From positions 1 to 35,910 of the forward strand of contig JAMLIH010000026.1 of assembly GCA_023954255.1 (NCBI GenBank): a DNA stretch of 35,910 bases, written 5' to 3'. Below are positions 25,810 through 34,399 of the stretch, one piece after another. The DNA comes from Phyllobacteriaceae bacterium. Lineage in GTDB: Bacteria > Pseudomonadota > Alphaproteobacteria > Rhizobiales > Rhizobiaceae. The notes beneath the pieces were generated by a model that worked only from the letters and a program-made list of their open reading frames with translations, was not told the origin of the DNA and searched no databases. Position numbers and translations under genes: made by a program. Position 1 is the stretch's first letter, and each line of letters opens with the position of its first letter.

Positions 25810-28182
25810 CTATTCTCTGGTCTTCAAAACACGAATGAGGTCCAGGTGGTCCACCCTTCGCCGGACGATCATCGCCGAGGCGAGGCCTGCCACCACCACG
25901 ACAATGCTGGACCAGGCAAAGGTGGGTGGATTGATCACGAAGGGTATCTGGAACAGGTCGCTCTCGAACCCCTTCACCACTGCCAGCGAAAACAGATAGC
26001 CCAGCAGCCATCCCAGCGGCTGGGCCAACAGTACCACGATGGCGATCTCGATCAGCAATACCTTGGACACCTCGGCGCGGGTGAAGCCGAGCACGCGAAG
26101 GCTTGCCAGTTCACGCGCCCGTTCCGACAACTGGATACGCGCCGAATTGTAGACAATGCCGAAGGTGATGATGATCGCAAGCCCGACATAGACCGTGGTC
26201 ATGGTGATGATGTTTTCGCCGATGGTCTCGCGGAACTTGTCGCGCGAGATGTTCTGCAGGGCGACGGTGGCGATTGCCGGGGTTTCCTTGATCACCGCAT
26301 AGAGCGCGTCGAGCCTGCCGGGATCGATGTCGATGCGCGCGCCGCTGATCTTTTCGCCATCGCGCAGCAGCCGGTTCAGCTCAGGGCGCGCCATGTAGGC
26401 GGCAAGGCCGACATATCCGATCACGGTTCCCGTCACCGGTACCGAAACCACGCGGTCGTTGTGCTCGGAGAGTTCCACATCCACCTGTTCACCGTTGACG
26501 ACGCCGAGCTTGCGCGCAACCCGCTCGGAGAGCATCAGGCCACGGGCAACCGGCGGAACGGGTGTTTCGCTCTCATCCAGTATGCGGCCGAGAACGGCAT
26601 CTTCCTCCATGCCGGTGATGGCCAGCTTGACCTCGCGGTTGTTCTTGCGCAGCACGACCGGCGTGACGCGGAAGGGTTCTGCCCGAAGCACGCCGGGCAA
26701 GGCCCGAATTGCCGGCATGACATCGGGACCGAGATCGCTGGAGAAGGTAAGTGTCGCGTCCTGACGTTCCGACTGGAAGAAGACGACATCGATCATGTAG
26801 TCGATGGAATCGTACGAAAACAGCGCGGTTACCAGCAATGCGACCGAGAAGGACGTGCCGAGCACGGTGAGGAAAAGCCGCAGGGGCCGGCGCAGCATGT
26901 TGCGCAGTGCCATGGTCGTCAGTTGCGAGAACAGGCTGAACGGATCAAACCCGCCAAGGGAATAGCTGCCATAGGTTGGCGGCGCCGGCGGATGCATGGC
27001 AACCGCGGGCGGCAGGCGAACGATGGAGGCAATCGCCTTTACCGCGCCCAGCAGGGCTGCAAGCACAGCAGTCGAGGCGCCGATGGCGTAAAGATCGAGG
27101 CTCTGTTCGAACAGCAGGAAGGGGAAGGAGAAGAAATTGGCGTACAGCCTGGTCAGTCCCCGGCCCAGCCACAGCCCGGCGACCGAGCCGATGGCGATCC
27201 CCACCAGCGAGATGATCAAGACCATCTTGGCGTAATGGGCGGCGATGGCCCAATTGGAATAGCCGAGCGCCTTGAGAAGACCCACCTGCTCGCGCTCAAG
27301 CGCGACGAGCCGCGACAGGATCATGTTGACCAGAAAGGCCGAGACGAACAGGAAGATCGGCGGGATCACCACCGCCATGGAGCGCAACTGCGTCAGCTCG
27401 GCGTCGAGAAAGGCATTGGACGTCTGGTCCTCGCGCTCATAGGCCTTTCTGCCACCATAAGGTTCGAGCAGGCGATCGACAGCGTCGCGAACAACCCTCA
27501 GATCGGCATTGCGTGTGGTGGTGAGCGACAGATCATTGAAGCTCGCCTCGAGGCCTGCAAGCGAGCGCAGCACATTTTCCGGCATGAACAGGACGCCGTA
27601 GCGGCGGCGGTCGGGCACCATGTCGCCGGGACCGATGGAATAGATGTGCTCAGGCGACAGCACGGTGCCGGTGATCTTGAGCGTCATCACCTGCCCGCTG
27701 ATGATGACTCGAAAGCTGTCGCCTGGTTTAAAGCCATGGGCCTCGGCAAAGGGCTCGGCAACTGCAACCTCATTGGAACGATTTGCCTGCGGCAGGCGGC
27801 CGGAACGGATGTAAAGCCGGTTGACCGGCGCTTCGCCAATCGCGGGGATGGAAACGGCAAGGCCGGAGGCGGGCTCCCGCATACCCTCGATGTCGAGAAC
27901 CACAGGCTGCACCACACGCAGTGCCACGGCAGACACGCCCGGAATGGCCGACAGCCGCGATTCAAGCCCTAGCGGCGCCCGTGTGGCAGAGGCAAAGACG
28001 GTGCCGAAATGGGAGCGCTCGTAGAAGGTTGCCCTCGTCAGCTCCAGTGAACGGGAGGCACCGAGCGCCAATACCGCCGTCATGACGCCGCATGCCATGA
28101 CGAGCGCAATCGCCAGTGCCTGGGCCCAGATGCGAGCCAGATCGCGCAGCATTTTCCTGTCGAGAGCGGCAATCATCACCAT
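25810..28182 (-). CDS. ABC transporter permease with two FtsX domains
   Basis: A 790-residue inner-membrane permease. A first helix lies at about 20-42, then a large periplasmic region, then an FtsX domain at about 268-410 ([40 protein letters not shown]). A second N-terminal-type helix at about 445-470 ([20 protein letters not shown]) and a second periplasmic region follow. A second FtsX domain at about 660-785 holds [20 protein letters not shown] and ends in a helix before [12 protein letters not shown]. This is the duplicated MacB/LolC-like organisation (type VII, mechanotransmission) and suggests a single chain with both halves. It overlaps the ATPase gene by seven bases. Confidence 0.92.
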   Translation of the reverse strand: MVMIAALDRKMLRDLARIWAQALAIALVMACGVMTAVLALGASRSLELTRATFYERSHFGTVFASATRAPLGLESRLSAIPGVSAVALRVVQPVVLDIEGMREPASGLAVSIPAIGEAPVNRLYIRSGRLPQANRSNEVAVAEPFAEAHGFKPGDSFRVIISGQVMTLKITGTVLSPEHIYSIGPGDMVPDRRRYGVLFMPENVLRSLAGLEASFNDLSLTTTRNADLRVVRDAVDRLLEPYGGRKAYEREDQTSNAFLDAELTQLRSMAVVIPPIFLFVSAFLVNMILSRLVALEREQVGLLKALGYSNWAIAAHYAKMVLIISLVGIAIGSVAGLWLGRGLTRLYANFFSFPFLLFEQSLDLYAIGASTAVLAALLGAVKAIASIVRLPPAVAMHPPAPPTYGSYSLGGFDPFSLFSQLTTMALRNMLRRPLRLFLTVLGTSFSVALLVTALFSYDSIDYMIDVVFFQSERQDATLTFSSDLGPDVMPAIRALPGVLRAEPFRVTPVVLRKNNREVKLAITGMEEDAVLGRILDESETPVPPVARGLMLSERVARKLGVVNGEQVDVELSEHNDRVVSVPVTGTVIGYVGLAAYMARPELNRLLRDGEKISGARIDIDPGRLDALYAVIKETPAIATVALQNISRDKFRETIGENIITMTTVYVGLAIIITFGIVYNSARIQLSERARELASLRVLGFTRAEVSKVLLIEIAIVVLLAQPLGWLLGYLFSLAVVKGFESDLFQIPFVINPPTFAWSSIVVVVAGLASAMIVRRRVDHLDLIRVLKTRE

Positions 28183-28901
28183 TCCACTTCCGACGGTGCG
28201 ATGCGTTTTTCATTCTGCTCGACGGAGGCAATGTGACCGTCGAGGAAGGACACCACGCGATGGGCGATCTTCCGGATGCCGGCATTGTGGGTGATGATGG
28301 CCGTCGTCGTGCCGAACTCCCGGTTGATGCGGGTCAACGCCTCGAGCACGACGATGCCGGTTTTCGAATCGAGCGCGCCGGTCGGCTCGTCGCACAACAG
28401 TACTTCCGGCCGCTTGGCGATGGCACGCGCGATTGCCACGCGCTGCTGCTCCCCGCCGGAAAGCTGGGAGGGAAAATGATCCATCCGGTCTTCTAGATCG
28501 ACCATGGCAAGGGCTTCCGCCGGCGGCATGGGATTTTTGGCGACTTCGGTTACCAGCGCCACGTTCTCGCGCGCCGACAGGGAGGGAATCAGATTGTAGA
28601 ACTGGAAGACGAAACCGGCATGCTGACGGCGGTAGCGCGTCAACTGCCGCTCGTTGCAGGCCGTCAGTTCCAGATCGCGGAAATGCACCGTGCCCGAGGT
28701 CGCCTGATCGAGCCCGCCGACGATGTTGAGAAAGGTGGATTTCCCGCTGCCCGAGGGACCGAGCAGCACGACCATCTCGCCCTCGAACAGATCCAGCGTC
28801 ACCTTGTCGAGCGCGCGCACCACCACGTCGCCCGTCTCATAGTGCTTGGACAGATCGCGAATACGGAAGACCGTCTTTTCGATGGTGGCTGCGCCGCTCA
28901 T
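28176..28901 (-). CDS. ABC transporter ATP-binding protein (MacB/LolD type)
   Basis: A 241-residue ATPase that drives the FtsX permease. Walker A is [20 protein letters not shown] (near residue 47), the Q-loop [18 protein letters not shown], the signature [20 protein letters not shown], Walker [16 protein letters not shown] and the switch histidine in [13 protein letters not shown]. The start is uncertain: 28901 ([10 protein letters not shown]) begins at the conserved domain, while an in-frame ATG at 28943 would add 14 non-conserved residues. It is first in the operon and overlaps the permease start, so all three genes are probably co-translated. Confidence 0.93.
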   Translation of the reverse strand: MSGAATIEKTVFRIRDLSKHYETGDVVVRALDKVTLDLFEGEMVVLLGPSGSGKSTFLNIVGGLDQATSGTVHFRDLELTACNERQLTRYRRQHAGFVFQFYNLIPSLSARENVALVTEVAKNPMPPAEALAMVDLEDRMDHFPSQLSGGEQQRVAIARAIAKRPEVLLCDEPTGALDSKTGIVVLEALTRINREFGTTTAIITHNAGIRKIAHRVVSFLDGHIASVEQNEKRIAPSEVEW

Positions 28902-29101
28902 GACCCCGACTTTCCCGCGCCAAGCTGCCACATGCGTTGACATGGCTCAATCGACTCTTTCCGCAGCCGGCCGGGTGCTTTGGCAGCGGGAAACCGTATC
29001 AGCCGGGAGGAATCGCTGTTTCCTGTGGATAACCAGCCGGATGGCTGAACTTTTGTCACATCCCGTCCGTTTGCTGACAGTCGCAAATGGCCGGACATTT
29101 T

Positions 29102-29116
29102 GTACTTGCTTTGTTC
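29102..29116 (+). promoter_or_regulatory. LexA-like box upstream of radical SAM gene
   Basis: GTAC-TTGCTTT-GTTC fits the alphaproteobacterial LexA operator (direct repeat GTTC-N7-GTTC) with one mismatch in the first half-site. It lies 78 bases before the radical SAM ATG, in the 293-base divergent space shared with the ABC ATPase. The spacing is exact, but with only seven of eight matching bases the chance background is notable. Confidence 0.3.
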
Positions 29117-29194
29117 TCATTTTGCCAATAGGAATAAGTTCACAGACACGAATCGCCGGAACAACCGGCAGCACGAGCGCAGGGAGCCGAAGAA

Positions 29195-30454
29195 ATGGCA
29201 CAGAGCGAAGCGCATAACAGGGAAGCAGCGAGCAAGGCTGCTATCGGGGCCGCCATCAGGACTGACGTGGAATCGGGCAGCGCCTCTGCGGCGCAGGCAG
29301 CCCTGGCGCACCGCACCTTTCTGGACCGCTCGCGCATTGCCCGCTCGGATCACTGGCGAGGCCTCAACGCCCAGGAGGGCTCGGAGAGGGTGGCTGAGTT
29401 CCGGTCGCGGGGCCGCGCTGCAACGCTCAACCCGTCGGGCCGCTATGAGCCGATCAGCCGCCACGTCTTCGACGATGGCTGGCAGACGCTGGATGAACTG
29501 CCGCCATTCAAGACAGAGGTTCATGAGGAGAAGGCGAAGAAGATCATCACGAAGAATACTTCGCCCGACATTTCCTTCGACCGCTCGATCAACCCTTATC
29601 GCGGCTGCGAGCATGGCTGCATCTACTGCTTCGCCCGGCCGACCCATGCCTATATGGGGCTTTCGGCGGGAATCGATTTCGAATCGAAGCTGTTTGCCAA
29701 GCAGGATGCTGCCGTGCTGCTGGAGCGCGAGCTCTCGAAAAAGGGCTATCAGCCGAAGCTGATCGCCATCGGCACCAATACCGATCCCTATCAGCCGATC
29801 GAAAAGGAACGGCGCATCATGCGCTCGATCCTGGAGGTGCTGGAGCGCGCCAATCATCCCGTCGGCATCGTCACCAAGTCGGCGATGGTGACCCGCGACA
29901 TCGACATTCTTTCGCGCATGGCGAAAAAGGGCCTCGTAAAGGTGGCGCTGTCGGTGACCACGCTCGACCGGCGGCTGGCACGGGTCATGGAGCCGAGGGC
30001 TGCAACGCCAACGCTGCGGCTGAAGGCGATCAGCGATCTTTCGGAAGCCGGCATTCCGGTATCGGTAATGGTGGCGCCGCTCATTCCGGCGCTTACCGAT
30101 CACGAGATGGAACGCATTCTCGATTCAGCGCGTGGCGCAGGCGCCTCGGAAGCCGGCTATATCCTGCTGCGCCTGCCGCAGGAGGTCAGCCCGCTGTTCC
30201 GCGACTGGCTGCTGAAACACTATCCCGAACGCTACCGTCATGTGATGAGCCTGCTGAAGTCGATGCGTGGCGGCAAGGATTACGATGCCGAGTGGGGCAA
30301 GCGCCTGCGCGGCCAGGGGCCTTATGCCCTGCAGATCGGCCGGCGCTTCGAAGTGGCTGCAAGAAAACTCGGTTTCAACCAGGTGCGCCTGCCACTGCGA
30401 ACGGACCTGTTCACGCCACCCGAGGAGAACGAGGCGCAACTGGCGTTGTTTTGA
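29195..30454 (+). CDS. PA0069-family radical SAM protein
   Basis: A 419-residue radical SAM enzyme. The cluster-binding CxxxCxxC is C138, C142, C145 in SINPYRGCEHGCIYCFARPT. It is followed by KLIAIGTNTDPYQPIEKERR and the barrel segments VGIVTKSAMVTRDIDILSRM and IPVSVMVAPLIPALTD, and ends with a conserved QLALF tail. The family is distantly related to spore photoproduct lyase (SplB) and is widespread in non-sporulating proteobacteria with unknown reaction; a DNA-repair role has been suggested by similarity only. AGGGAG nine bases upstream supports the ATG. rnhB follows on the same strand, 229 bases downstream. Confidence 0.92.
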   Translation: MAQSEAHNREAASKAAIGAAIRTDVESGSASAAQAALAHRTFLDRSRIARSDHWRGLNAQEGSERVAEFRSRGRAATLNPSGRYEPISRHVFDDGWQTLDELPPFKTEVHEEKAKKIITKNTSPDISFDRSINPYRGCEHGCIYCFARPTHAYMGLSAGIDFESKLFAKQDAAVLLERELSKKGYQPKLIAIGTNTDPYQPIEKERRIMRSILEVLERANHPVGIVTKSAMVTRDIDILSRMAKKGLVKVALSVTTLDRRLARVMEPRAATPTLRLKAISDLSEAGIPVSVMVAPLIPALTDHEMERILDSARGAGASEAGYILLRLPQEVSPLFRDWLLKHYPERYRHVMSLLKSMRGGKDYDAEWGKRLRGQGPYALQIGRRFEVAARKLGFNQVRLPLRTDLFTPPEENEAQLALF

Positions 30455-30464
30455 ATTTGCTGCC

Positions 30465-30486
30465 CGATACCTGCAGCAAGGTATCG
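30465..30486 (+). terminator. Hairpin after the radical SAM gene
   Basis: CGATACCT-GCAGCA-AGGTATCG forms a perfect 8-bp stem with a six-base loop, starting ten bases after the radical SAM stop. No T-run follows, so it may be a processing or weak termination signal. Confidence 0.45.
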
Positions 30487-30562
30487 GCGCTTACGGTTTC
30501 CAGCACTCCCCGGCTGGAAAAACCGGCCCGGCGCTTCTCCCTTACCTTTGGGGGCGCCACAA

Positions 30563-30675
30563 GGTTCCGCGACCGATGTCCCCTCCGGGAAGCGGAACCA
30601 CAATGGGCCGGACTTGAAGAGAATCGGTGTTCGCGCCATGCTGCCGCAAATCATGGCCGGCACCGATTCTTCTTC
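30563..30675 (+). promoter_or_regulatory. Structured leader upstream of rnhB
   Basis: There are two stable hairpins in a row. The first is GGTTCCGC (30563-30570) with GCGGAACC (30592-30599). The second is GAAGAGAATCGGTG (30616-30629) with CACCGATTCTTCTTC (30661-30675): 14 pairs with one bulged T. Its inner stem GCCATG/CATGGC (30635-30640, 30652-30657) closes an 11-base loop. The second hairpin ends eight bases before the rnhB ATG, so it could hide the start region. It contains two GANTC sites. In the 229-base gap no other gene is seen. Confidence 0.5.
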
Positions 30676-30683
30676 CTTCTCCG

Positions 30684-31322
30684 ATGCATCCTGAACTCCC
30701 CTTCCCCGGTCATGCGGCCGGTCCCGACTACGCGATCGAGGCGCGGCTGGCCGCAAAGGGATGCTGCCTCGTCGCCGGCGCTGATGAAGCCGGCCGCGGT
30801 CCGCTGGCAGGACCCGTGGTGGCAGCCGCCGTCATTCTCGATCCTGAAAACATTCCGGCAGGCCTCAATGATTCGAAGAAACTCACGGCCAGGCGCCGTG
30901 AAACGCTGTTTGCCGAAATCGCCGCCACGAGCCGTGCGGTATGCTGGCATTCGGCAAACCGCGAGACCATCGACCGGCTCAACATCCTGCGGGCAAGCCT
31001 TGATGCCATGGCGCGCGCGCTTGCGGGCCTGCAAACCGGATACGATCATGCCCTTATCGACGGGCGGGATGTGCCGCCGGGGCTTGCCGCACCGGCCCAG
31101 GCAATCATCAAGGGGGATGCACGCAGTGTCTCGATTGCCGCCGCATCGATCATCGCCAAGGTGATCCGCGACCGGATGATGGTGCGCTCGGATGCCGTCT
31201 TTCCGGCCTTCGGCTTTGCCGGCCACAAAGGCTATGGCTCGCGCGGGCATCTCGATGCGATCGGCGAGCACGGCCCCTGCCCGCTGCACCGTCGCAGTTT
31301 CTCTCCGATGAGAGACCGCTGA
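30684..31322 (+). CDS. rnhB: Ribonuclease HII
   Basis: Removes RNA from RNA-DNA hybrids and cuts at single misincorporated ribonucleotides. The 212-residue product shows the catalytic acids: D34 and E35 in [20 protein letters not shown]126 in ALIDGRD and D145 in [34 protein letters not shown] and [20 protein letters not shown] are also family motifs. The start is uncertain: 30684 ([10 protein letters not shown]) matches the usual N-terminal extension of rhizobial enzymes, but no ribosome binding site precedes it. A GTG at 30627 has AAGAGA upstream and lies within the leader hairpin. In many alphaproteobacteria ccrM neighbours rnhB; here the ATP synthase genes follow directly. Confidence 0.95.
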   Translation: MHPELPFPGHAAGPDYAIEARLAAKGCCLVAGADEAGRGPLAGPVVAAAVILDPENIPAGLNDSKKLTARRRETLFAEIAATSRAVCWHSANRETIDRLNILRASLDAMARALAGLQTGYDHALIDGRDVPPGLAAPAQAIIKGDARSVSIAAASIIAKVIRDRMMVRSDAVFPAFGFAGHKGYGSRGHLDAIGEHGPCPLHRRSFSPMRDR

Positions 31323-31335
31323 GACGCGAAACAAA

Positions 31336-31357
31336 AAAGCGGCCCGCAGGCCGCTTT
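31336..31357. terminator. Intrinsic terminator between rnhB and atpF
   Basis: AAAGCGGCC (31336-31344), loop CGCA, GGCCGCTTT (31349-31357). On the minus strand the stem is followed by a run of T (complement of A 31333-31338), a textbook terminator for the atp operon, 25 bases past the atpF stop. On the plus strand TTTC follows, so it may also stop rnhB transcription less efficiently. Confidence 0.9.
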
Positions 31358-31382
31358 CATTCGACGATGTTGCAGACCCGGC

Positions 31383-31862
31383 TCAGTTGAGCCGCGCCTT
31401 CACCTCGGCGATCGAATCCTTGATCAACTTGTCGGCGGTCGCGCCCGAAACCTTGCCTTCGACGATCTTGCCAGCCGCTGCAATGGCGATCTCCACAGCC
31501 GAAGCGCGCACATCGGCAACTGCCTGGGCCTGGGCCTGTGCGATCTTCTGTTCTGCCATGGCCGTGCGGCGGGCAACGAAGTCGGCGGTCTTTTCTTCCG
31601 CTTCCTTGGCCATCAGTTCCGCATCGCGTTCAGCAGCAGCAATGATGTCGCTTGCCTCCTGCTCGGCTTCCTTGCGCTTGCGCTGATACTCGGCCAGCAG
31701 TTCCTGGGCCTCTTCGCGCAGACGACGGGCCTCTTCCAGGTCGTTGCGGATCTTGTCCGCACGCTCGTCGAGGTTCTTGGTCAGCATGCCCGGCACCTTC
31801 ATGTAGGCGACGATGCCGAGGAAAATGATCAGGGCAATGAGGGCCCAGAAGGTTGCGTCCAT
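31383..31862 (-). CDS. atpF: ATP synthase F0 subunit b
   Basis: Peripheral-stalk subunit b: one N-terminal membrane helix (about residues 4-22, FWALIALIIFLGIVAYMKV) and a long charged coiled coil (LEEARRLREEAQELLAEYQR, and following) reaching to F1. It has 159 residues, normal. Alphaproteobacteria have two different b-type subunits, and this is the second of the pair; it is the last gene of the F0 operon, 22 bases after the b' gene. F1 genes are not in the window, consistent with the split F0/F1 operons usual in this group. Confidence 0.95.
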   Translation of the reverse strand: MDATFWALIALIIFLGIVAYMKVPGMLTKNLDERADKIRNDLEEARRLREEAQELLAEYQRKRKEAEQEASDIIAAAERDAELMAKEAEEKTADFVARRTAMAEQKIAQAQAQAVADVRASAVEIAIAAAGKIVEGKVSGATADKLIKDSIAEVKARLN

Positions 31863-31884
31863 GGTCAGGCTCCCCTGTTCAAGC

Positions 31885-32439
31885 TCACTTGCCCGTCACG
31901 GCGGAAACCGCCTTGGCGATTTCGGCCCTGGTCACCGAACCGCCGACCAGCTGGCGGACGATTTCGGTTGCGGTATCGGCAGCGATTCCGTCGACCTCTG
32001 CAAGCGCCTTGGCCTTGATCGTGGCGATCTGCTTTTCTGCCCCGGCCAGCTTCTCGTTGAGGGCAGCCTCCGCCGAGCCACGTTTGGCGTCGGCCTCTGC
32101 CTTCGCCTTGTCGCGGGCCTCGTGGGCAATGTTGCCGGCATTCTTGCGCGCCTCTGCAAGCTCCTGCTCATAGGCTGCAAGCGCTGCATCCGACTCCTCC
32201 TTGAGGCGCTGGGCCTCGTCGAGGTCGCGGGCGATGCGGTCCCGGCGGGTGCCGAGAATGCCCGACAGGCGCGGGATGATCACCTTGGCCATCAGATAGT
32301 AGAAAATGCCGAAGGTGATGGCGAGCCACAGCAACTGCGACGCAAAGGAGGAGGAATCGAACGGCGGGAAGACCCCGGCGCCGTGTCCTGCTTCGTGCGA
32401 AGCTTCCGTGGTGGCTGCAAATGCGGCTGAAACTAGCAT
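31885..32439 (-). CDS. atpG: ATP synthase F0 subunit b'
   Basis: Second peripheral-stalk subunit (b', also called AtpF2 or AtpX), forming a heterodimer with b. The 184-residue product has a longer N-terminus ([20 protein letters not shown]), a membrane helix at about 34-54 ([20 protein letters not shown]) after [11 protein letters not shown], and a coiled coil typical of b' ([20 protein letters not shown]). The PPFD...F motif before the helix distinguishes b' from b. It is preceded by a 114-base gap with two hairpins after atpE. Confidence 0.94.
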   Translation of the reverse strand: MLVSAAFAATTEASHEAGHGAGVFPPFDSSSFASQLLWLAITFGIFYYLMAKVIIPRLSGILGTRRDRIARDLDEAQRLKEESDAALAAYEQELAEARKNAGNIAHEARDKAKAEADAKRGSAEAALNEKLAGAEKQIATIKAKALAEVDGIAADTATEIVRQLVGGSVTRAEIAKAVSAVTGK

Positions 32440-32464
32440 TGGTTTATCCGTCTACATGCCGGTT

Positions 32465-32534
32465 TGGCCGGTTTTCACCGGCCAGGATTTCACATTGGCC
32501 TGCGCCCGGCGGCACCAAGGATGCCACCGCCGGG
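32465..32534 (-). promoter_or_regulatory. Two hairpins in the atpE-b' intercistronic region
   Basis: TGGCCGGT-TTTC-ACCGGCCA (32465-32484) is a perfect 8-bp stem with a four-base loop. CCCGGCGG (32505-32512) pairs perfectly with CCGCCGGG (32527-32534), loop 14. Both sit between the atpE stop and the b' start on the operon transcript. They could protect the atpE 3' end or mark a processing site, supporting the higher amount of subunit c needed for the ring. No long U-run follows, so full termination is unlikely. Confidence 0.6.
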
Positions 32535-32553
32535 TGCCGGAAACAATGCCTGC

Positions 32554-32781
32554 TCAGACTGCGAAGAGCAGCAGCAGGGCGATCAGCAGCGCGAAGATGC
32601 CGAGCGCTTCGGTAACGGCGAAGCCGAAGATCAGGCGGCCGAACTGGCCGTCGGCTGCCGACGGGTTGCGCAGGGCGCCCTGCAGGAATTGGCCGAACAG
32701 GTTGCCCACACCGATACCGGCTGCACCGGTGCCGATGGCTGCAAGACCTGCACCAATCAGTTTTGCTGCTTCAGCTTCCAT
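32554..32781 (-). CDS. atpE: ATP synthase F0 subunit c
   Basis: Proton-carrying ring subunit, 75 residues in two membrane helices joined by the polar loop ALRNP (R38-N39-P40). The carboxylate that binds the proton is E58 in [14 protein letters not shown]. The glycine-rich helix 1 reads [20 protein letters not shown]. No Na+-binding signature is seen, so proton coupling is expected. AGGAGA upstream is a strong ribosome binding site. Ring size cannot be read from sequence. Confidence 0.96.
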   Translation of the reverse strand: MEAEAAKLIGAGLAAIGTGAAGIGVGNLFGQFLQGALRNPSAADGQFGRLIFGFAVTEALGIFALLIALLLLFAV

Positions 32782-32861
32782 GACTTGTCTCCTTATGAAC
32801 GGCTGGAAGTTTTCGTTGATTTCACAGGATGCCGCAAACCGGCACCCGTTCCCGGGCGGGA

Positions 32862-33614
32862 CTAGTGCCCTCCCGGGTGAATGGCGTCATTGATGTACAT
32901 GCAGGTGAGCATCGCAAACACATAGGCCTGCAGGAATGCCACCAGGAATTCGAGCGCCGTCAGCGCGATGGTCATCAGCATCGGCAGGATGGAACCGGCA
33001 ATGCCGACCGCGCCGAGCGCGCTGAGGCTGACGACGAAGCCGGCAAACACCTTCAGCGTGATGTGGCCGGCCAGCATGTTGGCGAACAGACGGACTGAAT
33101 GGCTGATCGGGCGGGTCAGGAACGAGATGACCTCGATTGCCACCACCAGCGGCATCAGCCAGCCGGGCACGCCCGATGGCACGAACAGTTTGAAGAAGCC
33201 TAGGCCATGGCGTGAAATGCCGGCAATCAGCACGGTCGCAAACACCAGCATGGCGAGGGCGGCGGTAACGATGATGTGGCTCGTTACCGTAAAGAAATAG
33301 GGGAACATTCCGAACAGGTTGGCGATCAGAATGAACAGGAACAGGGAGAAGACCAGCGGGAAGAACCGCATGCCTTCCGATCCCGCCGCATCGCGCAGCA
33401 TGTTGGAGGAAAACTCGTAGGCGATTTCGGCGACCGACTGGGCCCTGCTCGGGATCAGGCCGCGGCCGCTGGTGGCCCAGATCATGAAACCTGCCGTTGC
33501 TGCCACGGTGACAGCCATGAACAGGGAGGAATTGGTGAAGGAAAAGTCGACGCCGCCGATTTCAAGCGGGATCAGCTTGTTCAGGTGGAACTGGTGAATT
33601 GGATCGTTCGCCAC
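32862..33614 (-). CDS. atpB: ATP synthase F0 subunit a
   Basis: Membrane subunit a, providing proton half-channels to the c-ring. The 250-residue product has the essential arginine R175 in [39 protein letters not shown] in an earlier helix, and a C-terminal [20 protein letters not shown]. It uses a GTG start at 33614, with GGAAT upstream, just three bases after the atpI stop. Length and helix pattern are normal for alphaproteobacteria. Confidence 0.95.
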   Translation of the reverse strand: MANDPIHQFHLNKLIPLEIGGVDFSFTNSSLFMAVTVAATAGFMIWATSGRGLIPSRAQSVAEIAYEFSSNMLRDAAGSEGMRFFPLVFSLFLFILIANLFGMFPYFFTVTSHIIVTAALAMLVFATVLIAGISRHGLGFFKLFVPSGVPGWLMPLVVAIEVISFLTRPISHSVRLFANMLAGHITLKVFAGFVVSLSALGAVGIAGSILPMLMTIALTALEFLVAFLQAYVFAMLTCMYINDAIHPGGH

Positions 33615-33617
33615 GCC

Positions 33618-34034
33618 TTATTCCTTTTTTTCACCCGGGTGAGCACCCGGCGAATTCCCGTTCGTATCATCCTCTTCAGGCGCCCAGACGGACCGGTAGG
33701 GATCCGACATTTCGCCCGACGACCGCAGCACATTGACGATGCCGGCAGCAAACCCGATCAGGAGGAAGACGATCATCCCCCATGGCGTGGTTCCGACAAA
33801 GGTATCGAGCAGATATCCTATCCCTGCCCCCACCAGTATCGCCGAGATGAACTCGCTCGACAGCCTGAGGGCGATGGCATATCCCGACCTTGCATTGCCG
33901 GGGCTCGTTTCCTTGCCGGCCTCTTCCTCCCTCGGCCGCCGTTTTTCGAGGCGGGTTTCGAGCGATTCAAGGCGCTGTTCCAGTCCAGTGCCTGGCCTGC
34001 GATCCGGCCTGCCGTCTTTTCCGCTCTTGTTCAT
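33618..34034 (-). CDS. atpI: ATP synthase assembly protein AtpI
   Basis: First gene of the F0 operon, 138 residues: an acidic/basic N-terminal region (LEQRLESLETRLEKRRPREE), two membrane helices at about 55-77 and 83-107 (FISAILVGAGIGYLLDTFVG, GMIVFLLIGFAAGIVNVLRS) and a hydrophilic tail. AtpI assists c-ring assembly in other bacteria. The promoter lies about 150 bases upstream at 34184-34212. Confidence 0.9.
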   Translation of the reverse strand: MNKSGKDGRPDRRPGTGLEQRLESLETRLEKRRPREEEAGKETSPGNARSGYAIALRLSSEFISAILVGAGIGYLLDTFVGTTPWGMIVFLLIGFAAGIVNVLRSSGEMSDPYRSVWAPEEDDTNGNSPGAHPGEKKE

Positions 34035-34183
34035 GCCTTCCCGCCAATCGCGAACCGCAGAGGCACTGCCGGGCCAATGCTGGCACCGTTTGATACAGGT
34101 TTTACCCGTATTGCAACAGCCGGTTCAAAATAAGCGGAAAGGCGAAAAACCACGGTATTTCCAGCCCTGCCGAAGTCGCGCGC

Positions 34184-34212
34184 AACATAGATTTGAGGCC
34201 GCACAGAGTCAA
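34184..34212 (-). promoter_or_regulatory. Sigma-70-type promoter of the atpIBEF'F operon
   Basis: On the minus strand TTGACT (34212-34207), 17 bases, then TATGTT (34189-34184). Both boxes are close to consensus and spacing is ideal. It leaves a 5' leader of about 140 bases before the atpI ATG at 34034. Confidence 0.6.
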
Positions 34213-34399
34213 GCTGGGGTTTGAGCAATCAACTCATTGATTTTATTGACTTTTGCACCTCGATGCCGCCATGCGACAAAGCGCCGGCGGGCCATGCCGG
34301 TGAATCTCTCCGGCAGTGACGAAGTTGCAGGGGGAAAATATGGCAATACCGACCGGCGGGACCTGCCGGCAAATCGGGATAAGCCCGATCCGCAGTCGG
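34213..34399. other. Intergenic space between atpI promoter and the SleB stop
   Basis: No gene seen. Together with the leader of atpI the non-coding stretch is 365 bases (34035-34399). It contains small stems near the SleB 3' end, e.g. ATCGGG-ATAAG-CCCGAT (34374-34390) and CCGGC/GCCGG just upstream of it, which may help terminate the SleB transcript. Confidence 0.4.

Noticed and set aside
25600-27972. 790-codon plus-strand open frame opposite the ABC permease and adaptor
   Set aside because: The protein is rich in His/Arg/Gln/Asp with no domain or membrane segment; the minus strand encodes clear FtsX and HlyD proteins.
34031-34228. 65-codon minus-strand open frame between the atp promoter and atpI
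   Set aside because: It overlaps the promoter boxes at 34184-34212 and has no ribosome binding site or motif; the region is better read as a leader.
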